The notes beneath the pieces were generated by a model. The model saw only the letters and a list, made by a program, of their open reading frames with translations, did not search any database and had not been told where the DNA came from. A program made the translations under genes and the position numbers. Of a DNA stretch of 64,000 nucleotides, positions 55,139 to 64,000 are shown in pieces. The stretch is from Halichondria panicea (taxonomy: Eukaryota > Porifera > Demospongiae > Suberitida > Halichondriidae), in the NCBI RefSeq assembly GCF_963675165.1, contig NC_087386.1, positions 4,284,169 through 4,348,168 of the forward strand, in the 5' to 3' direction. Each line of letters begins with the position of its first letter. Position 1 is the stretch's first letter.

Positions 55139-56172
55139 CTAGCCTTCTGCCATTCTAACATTTTCTTTGTCAAATTTGAGCTCCAACATAGAGGTTATGA
55201 AGGGGCCATTGGGTTCTTGTCCCATGGACTTGAGAGCACGCAGATGTTGTTTCACAATGTCTCTCAATTCCCGTCCTGATCCATCTTTGAGATTGGGTAT
55301 TTCACAGATTTTCTTCGCATGAGTCTGGTGAATGAGGCGAGGACGATTGTAATTCAGAGATGCGACAGCTTCCTTATACTGATCCCCTGTGTGGGATAAT
55401 CTTTCAATGATGGATCCATCCTTGATAGAAAGACGAAGGTATACCAATTTCTCAGTGTCAGATATGTCAATGTAGAATTAATTGCTCCCAGAAAAACTCC
55501 AGTGCAAAATGTCACCGTCAAATGTAGGGACTTTGAGGTAACGCCTCGGGGTTCTGGTGTAGAGGAATCTGGAACAAGTGTTGGATTGTAAAGCAGGCTA
55601 GTGACTTCTACTGACATGTCAAAAATCTTGAGTTTCAATAGCCGAGTAGAGAGTCAAACAGTTCGGGTGTAATGGCTGCTATTTCACTTCTTAGATCGGA
55701 CCGCTTCCTCTTGAATTCCGAGAGTTGCTGCTAATATAAGTGTATACTAAGTGTACGTCACGATGCTCAGGAGTTAATCTGGTTACATCGGAATTCACTG
55801 CAATTAGCCGTGCCTGCAAGTGGGCTAGCCGGCGTTTGATAACAGTTCGATGGAATCGGTCCACTAGAAACATGTGTAGCCAATGAGGAGCCGCACAACA
55901 CTTGCAATCTGGGATAGAGTTTGGTTATATATATCGTCATTATGTTGGTCTGGGACGTCTAGTTCGGCACCAACTAGCTCTTCGTCGTCCGAAGCATCAA
56001 TCACACTGAAATGGTGTGTCTTGAAGTCAGTCTCTCTAATTTCTTGTTGCGCACGGGCAGCAATGGAGAGGTTGTACTCAGTTGCTTCAAGTTCAGTTAC
56101 TTCGGTCGCTAGTCTTGTTATGGAGGCCTTGACAACGCCTCTTCTGCGCTTCAAAGCTGTCAAATCAGCCAT
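55139..56172 (-). mobile_element. Bel/Pao-type retrotransposon gag remnant
   Basis: On the minus strand an ORF beginning MADLTALKRRRGVVKASITR is followed, after frame changes, by a fragment with YNRPRLIHQTHAKKI and LRALKSMGQEPNGPFITSML. The first is a typical N-terminus and the second a DUF1759-type gag segment of Bel/Pao elements. The element is decayed (several frame changes, no polymerase). It sits in the intron between the death-domain exon and the helicase exon of locus E, antisense to it. Confidence 0.75.
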
Positions 56173-56744
56173 TTCAATTGTTATACAAGTTCAATTTCAA
56201 TTCAAATTTGCACCCTTGTGTAGTTCAAATTAGTTAATTTGAACAGGTGTGCACCTTTGTGCCAAACAGCGAATGGACGTGCACCTTTGTGCAGAGTAGA
56301 GAACAGCTAGTACTGTAGCTTCAGCGTCCACGGAGGCATCAGCACTGTCTGAAGCACATCTAATATGTAGACTAAGAGATGATAGATCCACATGCACTAT
56401 AGGACTAACTTCATATAACCATACGGAGGGTGAATTAAACAAACTTCTCCAGATTAGGACTCATGAAGATATGTCAGCAAGTATAATACGTATAATTATA
56501 CTGATATGTTTATATCAGTGCCTCCAAACGCAATATAGTTGGGGTTTAGAATGGGTAATGTAGACTCACAATACTGAACTCACTTACATGCAAGGTTTAT
56601 ATCTTACCGTTAGTACAATCGATATAACCATCCATTGGATCATCATTTAATCCACTCTTGAGGGTATGACAAATGTGTGACCCACTGCTTATGAGTTTAG
56701 TTGACCCACTATAGTTTGTTAAAATGTCCCACTTGTTTTTACAG

Positions 56745-58838
56745 TGTATCAACTAAAACTCCCAGCAGGACATAAGATTCGAGACTATCAACAAGAGCTT
56801 GCTGAGCCTGGGATTAGGGGTGAGAATTACATCTTTGTAGCTCCAACTGGTAGTGGGAAAACACTTGTAACAGCAATTATAATTACGGAGCATCTGAAAA
56901 AGGTACAAGCATCAGGTGATATGGCCAAAGTGATTTTCTTGGTCAACACAAGGCCACTAGCCGATCAACAATATGCAACTCTGCAATCATATATCCACGG
57001 GGCTCATGTAGAATGCATTGTGGGGGATAGTATCGGCACAATAAAAGATGCACTTATCCAATGTGAAATTGTGGTTTGTACTGTCGGGAAATTTTTCGAT
57101 GAGCTAAATCGCGACATGGTCAGATTAGCTTTACTATCAGAAACTCAAACCAAAATTACCCTAGTCATAATGGATGAGTGTCACCATGCACGGAAGTCAT
57201 CATTACAAGCACAGCTTATGTTCCACTACATTCGTCGCAAGCTCGAAGATCCTTCGGCACAGCTGCCTCAAATTGTTGGTCTTACAGCTTCACCTGGTGC
57301 AGGTGATAATCCAAACTTAGACACGACAAAAACAATTGACCATTTAGTCAACCTCTGTGCTTTATTAGATGCCACATCTGGAATAGTCACTGTTCAACAG
57401 AATGTGGCCAATTTGGAACGGTTTGTTAGGAAACCAACACTTAGCCGAGAAATTGTTTCGAATCGAAGTCAAAGCGAAACATTTGTGTGCTTGATCAAAG
57501 AAGAAATGGTTAAGCTTGAGCAACATACACCTTTAAAGACTTCGTTTCCCAAATGGTCTCAGAATTACGAAACTGTCGCTTGTGAAGCCAAGCAGCCACT
57601 AGAACTTAGCAATAATCCAATGTTCAGGGATAAGATTTCTACCCTCAGACTACTGGTTTGCTATTGCCAAGCTCTGAACATCTATATGGACTTAAGACAA
57701 GAAGATGCCATCAAGGTTCTAGAAGATTTCACGGACCTACCCGATGAGGACCACAATTCAACAAAGCATGAGCAAACATTAAAGATAGGACTCCACACCC
57801 TGAAATCTAAGCTGAATACACTCCAGTCTGTTGAGAATCCGCTCCTACAAAGAGCTAAAGAATGCATCAATGAACAATTTCAGAACAACCTGAAATCACG
57901 TGGAGTATTCTTTGTACATAAAAAAACGTCATGCTTATGCTGTTTGCGAATGGCTGCAGAGCCTCCAGTATAGTTTTTTGAAGCCAATAGTCATTACAGG
58001 ACAGGGTGGCAATGGAATGACACAAGCTGATCAACACGTTGTCATGGAAAATTTCAGGAGTGGAGATAGCAACATCTTAGTGGCAACTTCAGTTGCTGAA
58101 GAAGGACTAGACGTTCCTGCATGTAATTTTGTCATCCGATTTCAACATGTTTCCAATGAAATTGCTACAGCCCAAACTCAAGGGCGAGCTCGGGCTGAAG
58201 AAAGTGAGGTGATTACTATTCTGTCAAGTGATTCATCGATGTACATGAAGGAAATTCAAAATTTTGAGCGCCTCGAGCTTGTCAACAAAATTGTTAAAAA
58301 CAATTGGTTCCCAAAAGGTAAAATACTCCATGAGAAGCTAAGAAAGCAACAGACACTCATAATACGCCAAATGAACATAACAAAACTTTTACGTCAACAA
58401 CGTCTGCCAAGTCGATCTGGTGATAGGGAACGAATCAAGTTACGGTGCAGAAAGTGCAAAACAATTGCTTGCTTTGGCTCAGACATATATACAGCTGAAG
58501 GCTCATCACATCACGTTGTTCCAGGTGAAGAAATAAAAGATAAACTGGTCAAGAAACCACATCACAAGCCTGGCAAACTTGATGAAAATGTGATCAAAAC
58601 ACACAAAATTCACTGCAAAGTTTGTGATGCTGACTGGGGAATAATGTGCATTTGGCCAGTAGAAGGGTTTGAGTTTCCAGTCTTGAAATGTAAAAGCTTT
58701 GTGTTTCAACATGAAACCACAGGTAGCTTGTTCCCTGTTGCACAATGGTCCAGAGCCCCATTTGAGCCATTGCCACTCGACGTATGGATTGCTGAGCATT
58801 TTCCGAGCCCCGATTCCGACACTGACTTTCTGATTTAA
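56745..58838 (+). CDS. RIG-I-like receptor: DECH helicase and C-terminal zinc domain (frameshift in A7 run)
   Basis: The acceptor tttttacag enters in phase 1 (VYQLKLPAGHKIRDYQQEL); no in-frame start codon precedes it, so an upstream exon is needed. Motif I is APTGSGKT (about residues 33-40), motif II is MDECHHA (144-147, the DECH form of RIG-I-like receptors), motif III is LTASPGAG, motif V is VATSVAEEGLDVP and motif VI is QTQGRARAEE. A helical insert and pincer-like helices separate the RecA lobes. The C-terminal domain has RCRKCKTIAC and HCKVCDADWG, the four zinc cysteines of the RNA-end-binding domain. The frame shifts once in a run of seven A (57920-57926); six A would restore GVFFVHKKRHAYAVCEWL. 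The exon ends at TAA. RIG-I-like receptors sense double-stranded RNA in the cytoplasm and normally carry N-terminal death-fold domains; here the nearest phase-compatible exon is a death domain. Confidence 0.92.
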
Positions 58839-59799
58839 TACGTATATAATATAGGTATTTAATAGTTGCTAGTGACAGACAATTAATGTTTTTTTAACTA
58901 GAATTTTGTTAACTACTATTTAGAGGTAGACTCTAATAATTATATTGCACAGTTTGTGTGTTTTAAAAGTACAATAATTTTAATGAGATCCATGATTTAA
59001 TTTGTGTTCTGGGAATCAGGAATGTGACATGCTTACATGATATGCTGAGCCATTGGTTTTAGACTCTATAATTTGTGTGTGCACATGTACACCGTATAGC
59101 GGGAAATTTTCGACGTTGTAATTAATATTGGGCAGGAAACCACACACACCAAGAGGTGCGTGGGAGTTTCTACCAGTTAATTTTTGCTCTGCCCTCGAAT
59201 TTTACCTCATGAACATTTCCCGCTATATACACGGTAATACGATGTAGATCTTACAATTTATATGCTCTGGGAATCAGGAATGTATGGACGCCGTTTGCGA
59301 CAAAATTCAGACAGAATGTAATTGGCGTGTGCAACCTCGATTTTTAACAATTTATTTCTATTTACACGTGAATGATCTTTGACTGATAATCGATTTTTGC
59401 TTGATCGATTTTAGGGACTATTCGCTTTGAAGCTGTATCACGTGAGATTAGTAAACCTATCAATTAAGATAGAAGCAAAATTTCATGGATGCATGAATAA
59501 AAAGACCTCTGGAGGTGTACACCTACTCCATTCCGTGTTTGCGGTTCATTTCACAGTTCAACTGCGCTTCTGCAGTTGGCTTCTTCAGTTGGCTTTTGCA
59601 GTTGGCTTCTGTAATTGGCTTCTGCAGTTGGCTTTGCAGTTCAATAATGTGATATCACAATAATCGTGTGACGATCACATGTGCTTTATAAGAAACATTT
59701 TGCTACAGCCAGCCTGCTAGCCTACATTAGAAGCCAGGTTGTCTTGCCTATTGCCCAAACATCTTTTCTAAAATAATGATCCTTGTCATACATTTACTT
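58839..59799. other. 3' flank with MITE and short tandem repeat
   Basis: A MITE with ACCGTATAGCGGGAAATTTTCG and GAACATTTCCCGCTATA ends lies at 59091-59237. A 15-bp-type tandem repeat (CAGTTGGCTTCTT variants) lies at 59562-59645. No gene is seen. Confidence 0.6.
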
Positions 59800-61640
59800 T
59801 TGTAGCTATAGTTCCACTAACCCTTCAATCTCAGACTATCTCTGTGTTGCAAAGACGGAATTCGAGCACATACTCGAGCTGGGCATCATCAGACCTTCTA
59901 TAGTGCCTGGGCCTCCCCACTCCACAAGGTTCCTAAGAAGACTCCTGGTGACTGGCGCCCCTGTGGTGACTACCATGCTCTCAACCGTTCAACAGTGCCT
60001 GATCGGTATCCTGTACCTCACATCCATGATTTTTCTTTCTTTCTACAGGGTTCCACTATATTCTCAAAGCTGGATCTTGTACGTGCCTACCATCAGATTC
60101 TAGTGGCCCTTGCGGATGTATTCAAGACGGCGATTACCACCCCCTTCGGACTGTTTGAATTTGTGAAGATGCCCTTCGACCTCAGGAACGCTGCCCAAAC
60201 ATTCCAGCGATTGATAGACCAAGTTCTCCGCGAGGCCTACGCCTACGTAGACAATGTTCTCATTGCCAGCCCCACCCACGATAAGGACTTGCAAACTGTT
60301 TTCGAACGCCTCTCTGCCAACGGTGTGACCAACCTGGATTTCCTTGGACACCACATTTACCAACACGGTATCACCCCTCTCCCAGACAAAGTGCGATCTG
60401 TTCGTGAATCTCAATCTCAACGCCAACTCCGGCACTTCATTGGACTTATGAACTTTTTTTTACCATCGCTTTCTACCTCTGTGCTGACCTTATGCAACCA
60501 CTACACAAACACAAAACACAAACCCTCACTTGCATGGAATGACTCGACTCAGCTCTGACCTCCTTCAACGCAACCAAGGATGCCCTTGCTAACGCTTCCC
60601 TCCTCTCTTACCCTCAACCTGATGCCGCTCCCACCTGTCTCATGACCGACGCATCCGACACTGCTGTTTACACGCAACCACGACGACGCACTGTGTTCAA
60701 CTCCCTACACGGTCTCTCTCATCCAGGAATTCGTGCCACCCAGAAACTAATTACTGCTCGATTTGTTTGGCCAGGCATAAACTCGGATGTTCGTTGCTGA
60801 ACCCACTCCTGTGTACAGTGTCAACGTGCGAAAATCCAGCGACACACAACAGCCCCACTAACACCCTTTTCAACACCTGACAACCATTTTAATGTCATCC
60901 ACATAGACCTGGTTGGACCATCCACATACCTTCTTTCTAACCTGCGTTGATCGATTTACTCGATGGCCCGAAGCCACCACAGAAGCTGTAGCAAAAGTAT
61001 TCCTCAGTGGTTGGATCTCGCGATTTGGCGTACGTACCATCCACTATTGTCACAGACCGCGGACGACAGTTCGAATCGTAACTTCATCTCTCCAAACGCT
61101 CTCGAATTACCTCATACCACCCTCAATCCAACGGACATTTTCACCGGCAACTCAAAGCCGCTCTCAAGGCCCAAATTCAACCAACGGCTTGGATGGATAC
61201 TCTACCTTTTATCCTTCTAGGTACATGTATTCGGACTGCACTTAAAGAAGACATCTCCGCCACCATAGTTTATGGCACCACCTTTCGTCTGCTCGATGAA
61301 TTTTTTTCTCCTTCACCAACTAACTCTCTGCCAGACCCCTCCGCATTTATCAACCAGCTCTTTCGGAATCTGCAACCAATACCCACCCGTTCCACCAATA
61401 GAAACTCTCACATTCCCAACGGACTAGCATCCTAGTATCAGCCACATGTTTTTGTTCGCCATGATGCTGTACGGAAACCACTCCAACCACCCCTATTATC
61501 AAACGAACTAATAAACATTTCACCCTTAATCTGAACGGTCGCCACGACACAGTCTCCATCGACCGCCTCAAACCAGCCCATGAATTTCGATCATCGACTA
61601 CCCTCACGAACACTACTACGTCCACATTGTATAGAGAAAG
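59800..61640 (+). mobile_element. Ty3-type LTR retrotransposon remnant
   Basis: Reading fragments in several frames encode a reverse transcriptase ([32 protein letters not shown] in place of the usual YxDD), the start of an RNase H (LMTDASD) that is cut off, then the integrase zinc-finger region (HPGIRATQKLI) and parts of the integrase core. Frameshifts, an in-frame stop and an internal deletion mean it cannot be active. No LTRs were recognised. Confidence 0.85.
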
Positions 61641-62029
61641 TCTGCGTTGAAGCCACTAATAACGACTTTTGTCCCTACAGGGAACTACCATGCAACGCAA
61701 GGCTTTTTCTCTAGCACAAAAGATGATCCAAGAACAGTGCTGCATACAACTCAGAATGGATGCACGAAAGAAGATAGCACCAACTAAACAGTTCGATATA
61801 TATTGGCCCTACTTTCTAATACCAAGGAGACCAATCAATTATGTAGGGCAAAGACAGTTTTAGCAATTATAATGGTTCTCCCTATCTACATATATTTTTT
61901 ATGATGTCTCGCTTTTGCGTTACGATAGCTATAGCTTTTGTTCTGAGTTTCGAGGGCGGCCTGGAATGAGGCTGGCTAACTGCTGGTCCCCATAATAAAT
62001 CATATCGATTTTCAGTCTAATGATTATTC

Positions 62030-63650
62030 CAACTTGATTTCTGTAATCGATTTTCAAAAATTATGGCAAGGCAGACAGAAAAATCGTTGGGTGCATATCC
62101 AAGGCAAGGGTCTTTCGACCAAGGTCAAAGCATCAGGCGACCATGCATGCAGGGATAAGATAGAAAAATCATTGTGGGAATACCCAGGGTCTAACCCACA
62201 GGAAGAGGGAGACTTGGCGAGCTGCCTGCAGCTCATTCACTGGCTCACCTTACGGTGACAACAGTAGGGGGCAGCGAGCCCGTACATCAACACCTGGATA
62301 CAATATTTCTCTGTGTACACCGAACGAGCAATTCAATGCTTATGTACATAGCCTCAATGGGGAAACTAAGCAAAAGATTCAGGCAGGTGCAGCGCATCTG
62401 CCACGGCTGTGAAGATCAGAGGAGCTGACCGCATCCCGAAAGTCAAGACGTTGAATTGTCTTTTTCCAGTTCACCCCGAGTAGGGGTCGGTCCTCCGGGT
62501 GTATGGGCACATTACGCTGTCAAGTTAATTATGCACATCATGCGATGTATGGCATTTATCACAGCTCGTTTTAACTTTGTAGTTTCTGCCTCCCACATTA
62601 GGGCCCTGGGGGGTGGACAATACACTAGCGGATACCGGACAATGCTATCCTATTTCATTCATTCTCTCTACCCCAGCAACCCCTATCCCTCGGTGGAGCT
62701 GCTCATGGCTAACCAGACCAGATTGGACATCGCAGCATTGGACCAGGCTGTTAGGTTAGCTCCATCCACTCAAAGAACTTACGCTCCGTTACTATTTAAT
62801 TTTGCACCTCCCAGTATATGAATATTAATTATGTCAGTATGTGTCACTTTTGTCAGGAAACGGCATTTCACATGGATCCATCAACTGTCGACAATTGAAA
62901 CATGCAAATTACGCAAGACGGGCCAGACCAAAAATTAGGAGGGAGTGATTAGAGGCATCAAAGCTGAAGCATGCAAATAAGCAACCGAATCTTACACCGG
63001 AAATTTTGCGGGCAGTTTGGGAATGTGATAGGTCGAATTCCGACCATATATCATGGTATGGGCAGCATGCTGTGTGGCGTTCTTCGGGGGTTTTTTATCG
63101 GGAGAAATCACCGTCCCTTCAGAGGAGGGAGGGTATGATCTGGCGGTTTATATGAATTTGGCAGACGTGTCGATAGACAGCTTGTCCAACCCTCCACCCT
63201 AAAACTACGTCTGAAGCATCGAAGACGGGCCCCCTTCGAAAAGGGATAGAAATTGTGTTGGATCGAGCCGAAGGCCCGCTCTGCAGCACTCTTCTAGCTA
63301 TTCGGGGACAAGACCCGGAGTTTTTGTTCAGGTTTGCCGACGGTCGCCTATTGTCAAAGACTCGGTTCGTGGCTACAGTCCAGGAGGCCATGACAAAAGC
63401 TGGGCTGCAGGCCAAGGATTATGCAGGTCACTCGTTTCGTATAGATGCAGCACCGACAGCCGGGGCACGTGGGATCCGATTCGACCATAAAAATGTTGGG
63501 TAGATGGGAGAGTTCAGCGTACCAGTTGTACGTCCGGACACCCAGATCACTTAGTTGCAATATCGGCAGTGTTATGTCCCCCGTGAACGTCACCCCACGA
63601 AAGTTTGACATTTGGCAGCTCAGAGTAAAACTCTAGTTGGCCTTTGGGAT
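62030..63650 (+). mobile_element. Tyrosine-recombinase element remnant (DIRS- or Crypton-like)
   Basis: The C-terminal part shows the catalytic-domain signature of tyrosine recombinases: LFRFADGRLLSKTRFVA, YAGHSFRIDA (the H-x-x-R box) and, after a one-base frame change, STIKMLGRWESSAYQLYVRT with the final tyrosine. Upstream, LAPSTQRTY fits the N-terminal SAM-like domain. Stops and frame changes show decay. Which superfamily it belongs to cannot be settled, since no reverse transcriptase was recognised next to it. Confidence 0.75.
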
Positions 63651-64000
63651 TTTATTATTTTGATTCGTCACTTATCATTGTTGATAGTTGTGGTTTTCCT
63701 ATGAGGTTTCGTTTAGGTAAGGTTAGGATATAGAAGTGCTCATCCAAGCGGTAAGACCTCATCAATCAGGTATGTAATAGGCAGCCATGCGCAGGGGGGT
63801 CTTGCCGGCGAAAGAGTAAATAATTCCCTTAATTATTAGAGTACCTAACTGGGTTACTGAAGTTGCTAAGGGAATTAGCGAAGGTACTATAGTTGCATAC
63901 CGGGCTGCCTACAGGGGACCAGCTTCCTCGGCCAAGCTCCGGGCAGGTTAGCAAGCAATCTGAACTGTTAAAGAGAGCAGAAATTCCATCATCCTCGAGA
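63651..64000. other. Unassigned right end of window
   Basis: No exon or repeat family recognised. Short GGTACTATAGTTG / AATTCCCTTAATTATTAGAGTACC phrases occur but give no clear structure. Confidence 0.3.

Overview
The window looks like genomic DNA of a marine invertebrate, most likely a sponge (demosponge-type). Genes have short GT-AG introns, no operons and AT-rich flanks. Death-domain, ROCO (Roc-COR), RIG-I-like, TRAF and kinase-ankyrin genes are packed among many small foldback transposons. The taxon is inferred from gene content; no rRNA or mitochondrial marker is present.

Layout. (1) Positions 1-10,219 (+) hold locus A: a broken death-domain exon, then exons for an alpha/beta module, a kinase-like domain without catalytic motifs, Roc-COR, a second COR-like region without Roc, and a death domain. 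(2) Positions 16,128-21,270 (+) hold locus C: Roc-COR, a run of tandem linker exons, and C-terminal death domains ending at a stop. It may be the 3' part of locus A. (3) Positions 22,197-32,906 (-) hold a JMJD4 orthologue in eight recognisable exons. One exon lies out of order. An intact TRAF-like gene (28,708-30,117, +) and its decayed copy (23,609-26,395, +) sit inside its largest intron. (4) Positions 33,437-37,210 (-) hold a protein kinase with ankyrin repeats, with a one-base frameshift in the kinase domain. (5) Positions 37,546-58,838 (+) hold locus E, which starts head-to-head with the kinase. Twelve exons, every junction in phase 1, can be chained as: short CxxC leader, 2A-like ribosome-skipping motif, death domain, linkers, two more death domains, alpha/beta module, kinase-like domain, Roc-COR, second COR, death domain, and a complete RIG-I-like helicase with its C-terminal zinc domain. 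Exons 7-10 of E are paralogous to locus A. Two small frameshifts interrupt E (about 51,932 and 57,920-57,926). (6) Positions 59,091-63,650 hold a MITE, a decayed Ty3-type retroelement and a decayed tyrosine recombinase.

If the splicing chain is right, E links an RNA sensor, a ROCO GTPase and several death-fold adaptors in one transcript, with a 2A-like signal at its N-terminus. TRAF and kinase-ankyrin genes next to it fit an innate signalling neighbourhood. This is a sequence-based model; transcripts would decide it.

Small transposons shape the locus. At least five families can be told apart by terminal repeats and target duplications. One 51-bp element is inserted in frame inside a death-domain exon of E.
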